In this document: positions 45,395-56,094 of the stretch, one piece after another
Layout of the letters: the number at the start of each line of letters is the position of its first letter
Position numbering within the stretch: position 1 is the first letter of the stretch
Assembly (NCBI GenBank): GCA_949317995.1
Contig: OX439039.1
Coordinates: forward strand, 77,544,002-77,608,001
Direction of reading: 5' to 3'
From: Acholoe squamosa
Taxonomy: Eukaryota > Annelida > Polychaeta > Phyllodocida > Polynoidae
Length of the DNA stretch: 64,000 nucleotides
Position numbers and translations under genes: made by a program
Notes under the pieces: generated by a model
Seen by the model: only the letters and a program-made list of their open reading frames with translations
Database searches by the model: none
What the model was told of the DNA's origin: nothing

Positions 45395-46427
45395 CTGATT
45401 TACTATAGATCCAACTTGGAGTAATTTTTTTCTAAATTGGAGTACAACTTACCTGGAATAGGACAGATGCAGTGATGGCCTTGATGACCGGACTGATGCA
45501 GCCTTGAATCGTCTGTGATGAGCTACATCTTTCCATCTTCATCAGGGCACAACATAACAGCAACGTGGCTTGCCACTGCCAAGTTCAACCTACACGCCAA
45601 ATAGATCTGCAGACAAGCAGTGATATGTATATGAAGACACTTGAAGTCTAACTTTATTGTACAGATGGACCCACTACACTGGTGGGCCATCTTTAACTAT
45701 ATTCTATTACATACTACTGTTTAAATTATAGGTTTGAACTTAACCACATGGTAATACACCTATACATCTATATTTAGAAACTTCAAAGTGTGACTTATAC
45801 TATTTAACTATGCATAAATGAGCTGATCTCATATTACATTATGTGTGTATAATATTTAACTACAGTATTATGTACCTTTGATCTGTAAACTGAACTTAGA
45901 TGTTTAGTATCTCACTATGGTATTATACTATTATATATCTAAGTCACTTCGAACTTCACCGTCTGTGTTAAACATAAAACAAAGTCAAAGTAGTATGTAT
46001 ATAGTAACTTTATTTTTGATATCATTGTATAAAACTAAAATCAGTTTGACGAACTGACTAAAAAAATCTAAAAATGGAACTGATACGTGGGTTCTAAAAT
46101 TTTTCTTTTTCAGGTAACAGTGTACATAAGTATTGCAATGTCATAATACTTGTTTAGAACCAGGTACTTGTAAAATGTTTAATATGATAGTTGTTCTTTT
46201 GAACTACTATTGTATAATTTAACTTAACCTAACCTTGAAGTTAAAGTGTATCTTACTTTGAAGTAGCACATTACTACTAGCTATGTTACTTTAAAGGTTT
46301 ATAGTGTTACATATTTAATATATTTCGCTCCACTTTATTATTGTGTACATACTTACCTCGAGGACTGTTATAGTTTTTACACTATTTCCCATGTGTTTTC
46401 TACCCTAGTCATAGCCGATGGGGGTAA
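45395..46427. other. AT-rich noncoding stretch between broken ORF and LTR candidate
   Basis: No ORF of note. It ends with GATGGGGGTAA, which could be a polypurine tract directly before the LTR candidate. Confidence 0.35.
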
Positions 46428-46718
46428 TGTAGGGGCTTGTGGAGCATCTTATATAGTTATATAGTCATTGCTGTCCCAGTCCCTACCTGGGACCACGTAA
46501 GGAGTTCACTTGGCTTCTGGCTGTGGCCAGAGCAACATCTCTTGGCCAGAGCAACATCTCTTGAGCACTGAGCTATATCCATAGCGCCACTTTGAACCTA
46601 TGCAACTACTGAATAAACATGTGCTGGTTGCACTTACCCAAGCTTACTTGTCTGGTTTTACTTGATATTGACATATCTCGAACTTAACCGAAGTTATACA
46701 AGAACTCAAACCATTACA
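46428..46718 (+). mobile_element. Possible solo or 3' LTR, Gypsy-like
   Basis: Begins TGTAGGGGC just after a purine-rich GGGGGTAA, contains AATAAA at 46612-46617 followed by a T-rich 'cttgtctggttttact' stretch, and ends CCATTACA. These are LTR-like features. I find no matching second LTR in the window and no clear target duplication, so it stays tentative. Fossil. Confidence 0.35.
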
Positions 46719-47066
46719 CAGTCTTTAAGTGGGTACATATCTCTTGAAGGTGGCTCCCAAGGTCTTACTAGCGCATTAAGAGGCACATTGTGCAATTATG
46801 ATTAGTGCCTATTTCTAGTCACAGTGTAGCTCTGAATTCTAACCGGCTGCAGGAAAACATTTGTATTGAAATTTATAATTAACTATCATCATAATAAGCT
46901 ATCAGCTAAAGCTATCATCTAAATGTAGTATATGGTAAGATATCATCTAAAGATATGAAGCTGCACAAGTGCGTAGAATACAATAAAATAAAATTGAAAA
47001 AAAAAGAGAGAGAAAATGAAATAAATATCAAATAAGGCAACTTTATTTAATAGATGTAGTAGATGT
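46719..47066. other. No gene recognised
   Basis: AT-rich, with a short repeated 'tatcatctaaa' phrase near 46915-46950. Nothing else. Confidence 0.35.
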
Positions 47067-47469
47067 GGAGGGTGTTGCTCCTATGGGAAAAGGTAGTACT
47101 GGCTCGTGAAGGACCTGAGGTCCTTCCCTCGGGAAAGACATAGTTACGTCCTTCACAGTGGGTAGTTCCCTGATAGAAGTGCCTCTTCTACAGAACTGAC
47201 TTTTCACTTGTGTTGCTCACAAGTGGTCATGCTAATACGGTGCTAGGAAAGGGTGGTTTGAGTAGGTACCGGTACCTAGTCAGGAGAAACCAGGCAGTAT
47301 AGTATAGTATAGACTGTGTGACAAGAGTAGGTGCCTGATAGTCCAGCTCTCTCTATTTTAAATAAGGCAGGGAGTGGGAGTGCAAGTTGAATGGTGAAGC
47401 AGAGCGTGACATGTTTTGAAAAGAGGGCACATACTGACAGCTCTATTTACCATAGGAGCAACACCCTCC
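47067..47469. mobile_element. TIR element GGAGGGTGTTGCTCCTAT, copy 1 (uninterrupted)
   Basis: Perfect inverted ends GGAGGGTGTTGCTCCTAT and ATAGGAGCAACACCCTCC, 403 bp. The interior ('tgagtaggtacc', 'cagtatagtatagtatag', 'gtccagctctctct', 'aaaagagggcacatac') is shared with the copy at 54979-56094. Confidence 0.85.
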
Positions 47470-47984
47470 ACATTATGCAGCATCATGCACCATGTGTGTA
47501 GGTATGGGTGAGTTGTGGGCGGAATACCTGCAGGCAGCAAAGGACGAGTACCTATTAATCTAGAGCCGATCAGCACTTGCAGGTGTGGCTGACCACACGA
47601 TAAGGTCAATGCTATCTGCCATGACATTTGCAAATAACAACATGAAGTTCAGCCCTCTCTTAGCTGCCATATAATGACTTGTTAAATACTCTGGTGTAGC
47701 AGGAATGACGGCAGAACCTGGTAGACTCACGATTTTGGCCAATTCTTTATTTAACTATTATATAGATAAAAATAGAAAGATGAAAATACTTTTTTTCTAT
47801 TTTTTTTTTTAAACATTTTTTGTGTGTATAAATTCATCTTATTTTATATCATATTATGCAAGCAAGCTTCATTGATATCATCTACTATTTACATAATTTA
47901 CACTGCAATAACATCATTGAATTATTGATCAATTGATTGAATTTCTTTTATACTGACAATTATGAGGCAAAGATTAGTTTATGG

Positions 47985-48745
47985 ATGATGTTGTTAAATA
48001 TAAGAAACCTTCAGATTGAATCGGAAATATCTGACGATTTGGGGCAGAAGTTTAAGCACGATTCTGATTATTCATCTCTGCAATACCCCACTTTTTTATG
48101 AAGGCATCATCGCCTTCAATTGTCTTCTCATGCTTTTATCAGTCAGTGTGGGTACAAAATGATATAAATTATACCCTAGCTTTGACCAGGAGATTTTATT
48201 TCAGGATACATATACGATACATATTTTTCTCCCCTTGAAAGACAATCTATGACTCTGTGGTATGATTTCGTCATGCAAGGACATTGCTTATGCGGGATGA
48301 CATTAAGGAATATTCCCATTTTCTTTTGTTTTCTTTTATTTCTCTCAAATTCAACCCAAACTTGTGAGAATGATCAATATATGGCAGGTGTACAAAATGC
48401 TGAGTGGGCAGTTTTACTCTACAAACGTAAATCACATTAACCCTTTTAGGGCCACATGGTCCTCTCACTTAACCTTTAAGGAGTAGCATTGACTACAGTT
48501 GACAACGGTATAGGTCTAAAGTTAAGTATAATCGACACCATGGTGGGCCTAATGTTGACTATTGTCGACACTCATTATATAGGATTTGTATAGGAATTGC
48601 AAATAGGTCGTCCCTCCAAGGGAGTATTATTTCTTAAAGGCCGCTCCATTACCAGGGTTGATTTAATGCATCGTGCCAATGCATTGATAGGTGTGCTTGA
48701 GGCTTCTCAGCAACACTACATCATTGCATCATGCTTACCTGTAGG
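47985..48745. repeat. Diverged 0.8-kb duplication, copy 2
   Basis: Direct-orientation counterpart of 43590-44410, about 4.4 kb away, with many indels. Either a dispersed element family or a local segmental duplication. Confidence 0.82.
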
Positions 48746-49865
48746 GCTGTTATGGAGCATGAACATAGTCATGGTAAGGCATTCTCAAGGGCTGGAAATA
48801 TGTATAATCATGACTAGGGGCAAATGCAAGCAAAGCTGCCATTAAATCATTTTTCATGTCTCAGAGGATTAAAAAGCATTCTATTAGGGGCTTCCGGCCG
48901 GAAGATATAAGGAGAGCCATTGATAATTTAATTGATTATTAGAAATAGCTTTTGACTGGAAATGATCAGGTTTTTGAGAAAACCCCCTTGATCGCTTTGA
49001 TGCAATTCACAACATGCTGTATTCATAGTTATAATGAAATTTGTAAATGATTTTCATGAAAGATTTTCCTTTCAATGAAAATTCACAGCATGAATGGCTG
49101 ACGTCAGTCTGATCATATCAGTGAATTAATTTTCTTTTAAACTTATGGAGTATCCCCCAGGCCCTTCATACATCTGTGTGACGCTGGTGGAACTCGGTAA
49201 ATATATATTAGGTACAGCTGTAACTCTCAGTGGGACCGCGTGGAAGTTATGGCCAGAAGTGTCAATTTTCCACTGGTTTGTTGTAGATGACTTTTAATCA
49301 TTGGTACTTTTTAGTAGGTCTATACAAATCAAAACCTACTTTGAGTGAGTAGGTATGGCTGAGATGAATTAAGGATGATGGTAACAACAGTGTCTAGACC
49401 AATTAAAGATGCTGAGGAATATACAGTCAGCCCTTGCTTTCTCGACCCTTTAATTCCTCAGATCCCTCATTACCTCAGACAGAAGATCTGCATCTAGCTC
49501 TATGTTTTCTATTATATTTGGACGTACATCCTCATATAATTTGCTTCTTCAGACATTTTCCCATGCATTTTCCAAATTTGAGGAAGCAACGGCCGACTGT
49601 ACATATCTGTGCGGACTACTGTCATCAAAGTGGCTTGTTTTGTAAAATCAGTACATAAATCCAAAATGTTAAAATTTGCGAAGGTCATGGATATTCCTAA
49701 GGGGCTGTATGTGAAACTACAGGTCAGAAAGAGTCATATTGAAAAGAAAGGTCTTCTTATGTCAAGGTGAATATCGTAGTTCCATAGAGAAAGCACTGAG
49801 ACCGCGTATTGTACCCCCGCGTTAAATAATGATCGTCAAATCCGCACGATGACGTCATAGGTCCA
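48746..49865. other. No gene recognised
   Basis: No repeat partner and no convincing ORF. Confidence 0.35.
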
Positions 49866-49914
49866 CTGCGCATGCGCAGCCTTTTTGAAACGTAAACATT
49901 CAAGATGGTGGCGG
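49866..49914 (+). promoter_or_regulatory. NRF1-like and YY1-like promoter motif pair
   Basis: CTGCGCATGCGCAG (49866-49879) is a perfect palindrome matching the NRF1 consensus. AAGATGGTGGCGG (49902-49914) is one base-insert away from the YY1 promoter motif AAGATGGCGGC. This pair is typical of TATA-less housekeeping promoters in animals, which would place transcription to the right. No TATA box is visible. Inference only. Confidence 0.45.
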
Positions 49915-49933
49915 TCAGCATTTCTCGGTGACG

Positions 49934-50098
49934 ATGGGTAAATCAGAGTTAATTATGGATTATATTGATGAAATATTGATTAATTATCCACCCAAACACC
50001 TTGACATAAATGTAAAGATGAACTCTGATCAGTTTGAGCTTCCTCTTTCTTCACTCGCGTGTCCTGCCCACTCCGGAACGGGCAGGACACGTTCGTGA
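49934..50098 (+). CDS. Small ORF (54 codons) downstream of the promoter-like motifs
   Basis: The ORF starts 20 bp after the YY1-like motif: MGKSELIMDYIDEILINYPP, then a segment ending with SLACPAHSGTGRTRS. I recognise no family. The second half lies in the left arm of a hairpin (50012-50137), so if a gene exists the exon may end earlier by splicing. It may instead be part of a decayed mobile element that begins with its own promoter. Confidence 0.2.
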   Translation: MGKSELIMDYIDEILINYPPKHLDINVKMNSDQFELPLSSLACPAHSGTGRTRS

Positions 50099-50137
50099 AG
50101 AAACGGTCAGCTCAAACTGCTCATCGTTCACCTTTAC
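50012..50137. repeat. Inverted repeat, about 58-bp arms
   Basis: 'gtgtcctgccc' and 'gggcaggacac' flank an 11-bp loop; 'cagtttgagct' pairs with 'agctcaaactg' and 'taaagatgaac' with 'gttcaccttta'. Several mismatches near 'ttcttcactcgcg'. Confidence 0.8.
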
Positions 50138-51342
50138 CATTGTGCTTCACACTGCCTTCCAAATACTTAAGGCCCACAACATTTAAGTGACATAGTCCGA
50201 TTTTCTTTTTCATTTTTCAAAACCTATTCAAATCTGTTCCAAATACTGTAATGATATTATATTTATACCTGAGTGAATCGACCAGCTGTTGATACCTTTC
50301 ATATAAGCTCAGAATCGGGGTCCCGTGGACCTATCCACAGGCAGTTTACAGTGTATTTCCAATGGATGGACTTTCAGTCTGCACTCCAAAACTAGGAAAT
50401 TGGGTATAAATCTAACAGTTCCTTTAAATAATGCTTAATTATGGGTAAGGAGAGCAATTACAGATGGTACCATAGGAAGTATGATGTATATCCTTGTTAA
50501 TTTTGAGAAGATTGATTTTTGAGCCCCAACCATTGGACTGTGCCACGTTAATATGCTTGGTTAATGTGGGCTACAAGTTGTACTGCATATTAGTATGCAG
50601 CTAGGACTCACAGTAAAATGATCACCATACCTACAAATATCACCTTATGACAGGTGGCAGGTGAACTGTTCTTGGGTTACACTCCTCAACCCTAAACTCC
50701 AGGCACCTGGTGCCCAAGCTGCAAACACCTACGCTGCTGCACTCTGAGCCCCATTTGTAAATATACAGCACATTGTCGTGTACTGGGTACAGGGCTATTT
50801 ACTGTAGAGTCATTAGGTTTGTACTGACAGCCCTTCTTACTGTTTTCTAAAATCACCTGTCACTTCAGTATAACCAATGCTGCAGTCTCATTGGCTTTAA
50901 TGGCCTGTATACGTGGGACTGAAGCTGGTTTCTGGTGACATACACTGATAAGAGCTAATGAGATGAAACCAGCTTGTCCCTGGAAGTGGGTGTTATCCAG
51001 CGGAAAGGTACTCATCATAACATTTCTTATCCATGTGTTTTGCCATTTCTAACAAAACCAGCAAAATTCAAAATGGTTGACCCACGGGTATGTGTCTGGA
51101 CTCCTGACGTACATAAACAACGTACATTTAAAGGGATACACAACACAGTCATCTTTCAAATGATGGACATTTCATGGCAGGCCTGGCAAGGAAATTTGCC
51201 TTCTCAATAGTTTAGCCCATGAAAAGCCAAAGAGTTTGCAATAGAATTTTATCGACAACTTTTCTAAAAAATCACCCTTTCTTGTCATATTGATCATAGT
51301 TTCCCTGAAAGAGCTTGAAGTTAATCTACCCTACATGAATGC

Positions 51343-51346
<4 letters not shown>
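50138..51346. other. No gene recognised
   Basis: No motif, RNA gene or repeat that I can support. Confidence 0.35.
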
Positions 51347-51406
<60 letters not shown>

Positions 51407-51407
51407 T
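51347..51407. repeat. (TA)n microsatellite
   Basis: About 29 uninterrupted TA units. Confidence 0.97.
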
Positions 51408-51498
51408 ATTACAGCCCTGTATCTAGTGGACATTAATAATCGCACTGGTACGACTTCCCAAACCCTATGCAATTCCCTGCATAAGGCTAAGCGTGTCT

Positions 51499-51791
51499 GG
51501 AGGGCATTTCACAAAATGGTACGACTACACCCAGCCACTACGACATAAAAACTTCAAGCGTAGATTGGGTGATCGTAGGTGATTCCCTACCACAGCTCTA
51601 TACGATCTGGTAAGGCAATCATACCAGTGCAATCATTAGTGACTGTTAGATCCAGGGCTGTATAATGGCATAAGGGTGAGAGATCCCACTATGATTTGAA
51701 GGCCTAATCGTTCTTGAGAAGTTCCTCCCAGAACAGTCTTTGGACAAAACCTATATAAGTGGCTGCAGTCGTACCATGTTGAGAAATGCCC
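51499..51791. mobile_element. GTCGTA-family TIR element, 293 bp
   Basis: Left GGAGGGCATTTCACAAAATG plus GTACGACTAC; right GCAGTCGTACCATGTTGAGA plus AATGCCC. This is the clearest terminal match in the family. The interior is AT/GC mixed and noncoding. Confidence 0.7.
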
Positions 51792-51999
51792 GTGTAGTCT
51801 GGTGCATATACTCAGATCTAGCCTCTGTATGTTTTGCTTCGGAGAGCTCCCCCTCATCAACTATCTTCAGATCTGTTATATAAATAAATCAGATCTATGT
51901 CATCAACCTTAATTGGACAAGTTAAAGATAATCATTTCAATATTTCGCGTACGGCAGAATCTATAGATCATTGAAGGAAGGGGCACACAGAAGTGGATA

Positions 52000-52520
52000 G
52001 AGAGGGAAATCTAGCTCAAGGCAGAGGGGGAGAGGGGAGGGGAACACAGTAGAGAGAAGGGGGTAGGGGGGGAAGGGAGTGGGAGGCAGACAGAGGGTGG
52101 ACGGAGGCGGGGAGCGTATGGGGGAGGCAGAGCAGAGAATCAGAGGATGACGGGGGCAAAAAGAGGGAGAGAGGTAGAGTGTATGGATGAAGGGAAGGTT
52201 AGGGAGAGAGGGGCAGAGGATCGGGTGGGGGAGGAAGACAAGGGATGGGAGAGGAAGGCAGAGGAAGAAGAGCCAGAGGAGCGGGAGACAGAGAGATAGA
52301 GGGTGGGAATAAGAAGGCAGAGGACAGGGAGGGAGATTCGGTTAAAGAGGGGAAAGGACATTGAGGTAGATGCAACGGAAGGGGGCTGAGAGAAAGAGAT
52401 ATAGACAAAGGGAGAGGGTGACAGAGAGAGAAGGTGAGGGAGGGAGGGGGAGAGGAAGGAAGAGAGAGAAAGAAAGAGATAGAGAAAGAGAGAGAGAGAG
52501 AAAGAGAGAGAGAAAGGGTG

Positions 52521-52558
<38 letters not shown>

Positions 52559-52590
52559 GGAGGGAGGGAGGGAGGGAGATTATACTTAAC
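52000..52590. repeat. GA-rich tract with (GA)n cores
   Basis: Purine-only runs such as 'gagagagagagagaaagaga'. The 192-codon minus-strand Ser/Leu/Pro ORF is produced by the composition. Confidence 0.92.
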
Positions 52591-53276
52591 AGTGCTGCCA
52601 GTGTGGTACTATACAGAGAGCCCCCGGTATCCCTAGCATTGCTGGGGACCTCTCGTTTTGATATTGTGTATGCATCTGGTTTTATTTGCCTAGGGAAAAG
52701 TATGATTACCGACGTCATTCTGACGTCAGAGGCCTGGTGTGTTGGATGGAGATGTGGTGGTGGGAGTAGTGCAGAGATAGGGAGAGAGCTGAGTAGGCTT
52801 GTAGTAGGGAAGGACCTGTCAGGGGTCTATTTCAAAACAGACAACGATTTGCCCCTCTTTTGGAATCTCATAAATTGTACAACTTGTTAATGATCATAAT
52901 GAGGCATATTACACTGCAAGAAATCCTTGAAATGCAAGGAAAATGACCTCACACTATTCAGAGCTATATATAGTAGAAATATCTCATACCTGTTCTTGTT
53001 CTTGGTACGATTTTGTATATATGTGCACAATATTTCACGAAGCGGGAAATGTTGGTATATATTGAGACACATAGAGGTCGCTGTTGTATGTATCACTACT
53101 CACATTGGTCTTGGGACTATTTCACACTTCCACCTTACCCGCCATATTTGTCAAATCACTGGTACAGCACGGTTCAATTTTTTCTTTTTGTTTCAATTTA
53201 ATAAATTAGCCCCTGGTTTGTGTCAGGAACTAAGGCAAAAGTGTATACGGTTTTGGTTATGTTTTCTCGCCAGTAT

Positions 53277-53277
<1 letters not shown>

Positions 53278-53316
<39 letters not shown>
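53278..53316. repeat. (TA)n microsatellite
   Basis: About 19 TA units directly abutting the DIRS end fragment at 53317. Confidence 0.95.
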
Positions 53317-53318
<2 letters not shown>

Positions 53319-53672
53319 AACTATGTACACTCGTATATATATATAATTAGCCGCGGACGGTTAGGGTACTACTTGCAGAGCGCAGGAATATCTATGATGT
53401 CATGGTATGATGTCATAATAAACAGGTCACCAGTATATAAGGTGCAACTTTGAATCAACCGTCAGTTGGCAAATCTCACCTGTACAGGTAACACCACGCC
53501 AGGTGTTTCCTTGTTTTTAAATTTTAAAGTTTTACTATTGTTATTACTATTGTTCAATTGTACTGACTTATGGTTATTGTCAACTAATTATTATGGTTGT
53601 CTTTTTAATAAAGGCATGTATGGTGCTGATAGCCCCAAGGTCAGTAACCCACCAAACTCATGTGTCAGTGTT
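53317..53672 (+). mobile_element. Fossil end fragment of the DIRS element family
   Basis: Matches the A2-B2 side of the 4395-13809 element in inverse orientation: 'tataattagccgcg', 'acctgtacaggtaacaccac', 'tggtgctgatagccccaagg', 'cagtaacccaccaaactcat'. It holds A, the spacer and the start of B but no coding part. It is clearly more diverged than A1 and A2 are from each other, so it is an older remnant. Confidence 0.8.
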
Positions 53673-53759
53673 AGGTCATTATTATATACTATTTATTATA
53701 TTCATATGTACCGTACCATTCCATATTACATTCATTCATTATAACTGGTATATTCTTCC

Positions 53760-53760
<1 letters not shown>

Positions 53761-53810
<50 letters not shown>
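53761..53810. repeat. (TA)n microsatellite
   Basis: About 24 TA units. Confidence 0.95.
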
Positions 53811-53939
53811 TATCATGTTTATCCAGACTCTTTGATAATAGTGGGGTTTTGGTTATTGTACGGTGAGTTGGTGATCATACAATGTTCTGCAATAGACCTC
53901 AGGGAGATGGAGGGTGGGGACCCGGTGATGAAATAGAAT

Positions 53940-54105
53940 GAATCATAGTACCCTGTGTATAAGGCGACCCCGCATATAAGACCCACTCTGAGATCAAGTC
54001 ATACCTACTACAAGGTGCAGCTGAGGGCTATTTTGGGTTACTTTGAGTCAGATTTGATTTCACCATATAAGGCGCACCCCTGTTTTAGAGAGTTCCCAGT
54101 AAACA
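53940..54105. mobile_element. Fragment of a TACCGTAA/GTATAAGGCGC-type TIR element
   Basis: 'taccctgtgtataaggcgac' and 'ccatataaggcgcacccctg' resemble phrases in the element at 55087-55838 and those at 31623-32037. One end only, decayed. Confidence 0.45.
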
Positions 54106-54302
54106 CAACTTTATATATGGACATTGTAAGAGGTATGTATCTACGTAGAATTGTGGCTGCAACTACATATTCTGCTTGGTATGTGGAAATTCAAATGTTA
54201 AGGTTTATCTATGTTCTAGATACGTAAATATATAATAAATACATATTTCTACATATTTTTACATTTTTCTACTACCAAAGAGCGTTGGTAAAAGTCCATC
54301 AG

Positions 54303-54370
54303 TGTGAAGCCTTGAACCCTAGATCTTCCACATCTAATGCCTGCTTCCTACCACTGCGCTATAGATTCTG
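54303..54370 (-). mobile_element. tRNA-like sequence, minus strand
   Basis: Reads TAGCGCAGTGGTAGGA (A-box-like) and GGGTTCAAGGCTTC (B-box-like) at tRNA spacing. No convincing acceptor or anticodon stems, so a SINE head or tRNA pseudogene. Confidence 0.5.
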
Positions 54371-54433
54371 AAAAAGATGTGTGTATGAAAAGTCCATTAT
54401 GTCATTATGCTCTTGAATTTAGATAAATTGACT

Positions 54434-54500
54434 GCCTGGATAGCTCAGTCTGTAGAGCAAAGCTTTTTGAATCCAGGGGTCCTGGGATCAATCCCAGGCC
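54434..54500 (+). mobile_element. tRNA-Lys-like pseudogene or SINE head
   Basis: GCCTGGATAGCTCAGTCTGT, then AGAGC, closely follows animal tRNA-Lys. The GGGTC and TCAATCCC parts match the variable and T arms. The anticodon stem (AAGCT/TCCAG) does not pair and the 3' acceptor strand is missing, so it is not a working tRNA. Confidence 0.65.
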
Positions 54501-54978
54501 ATACCTGGAAATTATTTTGATATAGGGAGCATTATAAGTTTTTTCTTTTTTTCAAATTTTTAGGTAGCTTTTTGGTACAAGAAAAACGTAAAAATAAATA
54601 AGGAAATATATTTTAGATGCTGCGTATCTAGAAGTAGTTAAACCTTAACGTTTGAACCTCCATATACCAAGCAAAAAAAATGTAATTTAAACCAATTTGG
54701 TAGGAACCAAACCTAGTTATACCAAAGATCTACGTAGCAGTTTGGTATGGTGTTTACTGGGTTCTAGTTATATTAAAATAAGGCAGTATAGATCTATGTT
54801 ATCTGGGATCAAGGACGTGGTGCCCTCCTCCCCTTGCTGTGGGATGATTACGACATTTATTAGTGGCATCAATGACACCAACAAGAGGAATTTATTCCCA
54901 TCCCTTTGAAAGTGTCATTTAGAGTCCCCAAGCTGTGTGATAGAAGATCAAATGCCCTAGAGGAGAGATGTGAAGTGA

Positions 54979-56094
54979 GGAGGGTGTTGCTCCTATAGTA
55001 ATAGGAAGAGCTGGCTAAAAATGCCCTCATTTCCAGTCCTTTCTTTTCATGTACCTATAACGTGTCCCTTTTGTTGCACACAAGTACCGTAATCTCCCGC
55101 GTAGAAGGCGCGTCTTCTACACCAAACAAAATGCTGCTGGGTCTTATACGCGGGAGGGTAATTGCCTTGAGTTGGGGGTGCGCCTTATACGCGGGTTTTT
55201 CCAACATCTCAATTGGATAACGCCCCAAAATAAGGCCGACCGTGTGCCGATGACAGCTTGAACTCATTATAGCCAGCAGCGCGGCAGACCGGGAGGTGTC
55301 AACGCGCTCGCTGGGGATAAGGCCCACCATGCGCCGATGACAGCTTGAACTCATAGTGCCAGCAGTGCGGCAGACCAGTACGTGTCAACGCGCTCGGCGG
55401 GTTCAAGCCGACCGTGTGCCAATGACAGCTTGAACTCATATAGCCAGCACCGCGGCAGACCGGGAGGTGTCGACGGGCGCTCGGCGGGTTCAAGCCAACC
55501 GTGTGCCGATGACAGCTTGAACTCATAGCGCCAGCAACGCGGCAGACCAGTACGTGTCAACGCGCTTGGCGGGCAATACGCCGACCGTGTGCTGATGACA
55601 GCTTGAACTCATAGAGCCAGCACCGCGGCAGGTGTACAATAGTGAGGGTGAGGGGGGGTGGGGAGGGGGGTGCCTTCTACGTGAAACAGCCCCCCTGTGA
55701 GTTGGGGGGCGCCTTATACGCGGGTTTTTCCAGGAATCGATCCAGAAGAGGTACGTGCACCTTCTACGTAAAAAAGCATTCTCTGAGTTGGGGGGGCGCC
55801 TTCTACGTGAGCTGCGCCTTCTACGCGGGAGATTACGGTAGCCATTCAAGTATGGTGCTAAAAAAGGGGGATTTGAGTAGGTACCTTGTTGGGAGAAGTC
55901 AGTCAGTATAGTATACTATAGAGTGTGTGACGTGAGTAAGTACCTAATAGTGCAGCTCTCTCTGTTTTAAACAAGGCAGGTGACTTTTCAGACTGATGTG
56001 GTGAGTGCAAGTACTTTGGTGAAGCAATGCACAACTTGTTTAGAAAAGAGGGCACATACTCACAGCTCTTTTTACAATAGGAGCAACACCCTCC
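54979..56094. mobile_element. TIR element GGAGGGTGTTGCTCCTAT, copy 2, with nested insertion
   Basis: Same ends and interior phrases as 47067-47469. It is expanded by the 752-bp element at 55087-55838. Comparison with the uninterrupted copy ('cacaagtggtcatgctaa') shows where the insertion entered. Confidence 0.85.
55087..55838. mobile_element. TIR element CCGTAATCTCCCGCG with internal 85-bp tandem repeats
   Basis: Inverted ends CCGTAATCTCCCGCGTAGAA and TTCTACGCGGGAGATTACGG, flanked by TA (55085-55086 and 55839-55840). Between about 55215 and 55635 lie five units of 'gatgacagcttgaactcata' plus 'gcggcagaccag' and 'gtgtcaacgcgctcgg'. High GC compared with the surroundings. ORFs on both strands are repeat artefacts. 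Confidence 0.85.

Noticed and set aside
46428-46718. Confident call of a complete LTR retrotransposon here
   Set aside because: No second LTR, no target duplication and no recognisable pol are visible in the window.
52140-52718. 192-codon Ser/Leu/Pro ORF on the minus strand
   Set aside because: It is the complement of a GA-rich low-complexity tract.
54434-54500. Functional tRNA-Lys gene
   Set aside because: The anticodon stem does not pair and the 3' acceptor strand is absent.
55055-55849. Arg/Pro-rich and HTVGL-repeat ORFs
   Set aside because: They are translations of the 85-bp tandem units and the G-rich ends of a TIR element.
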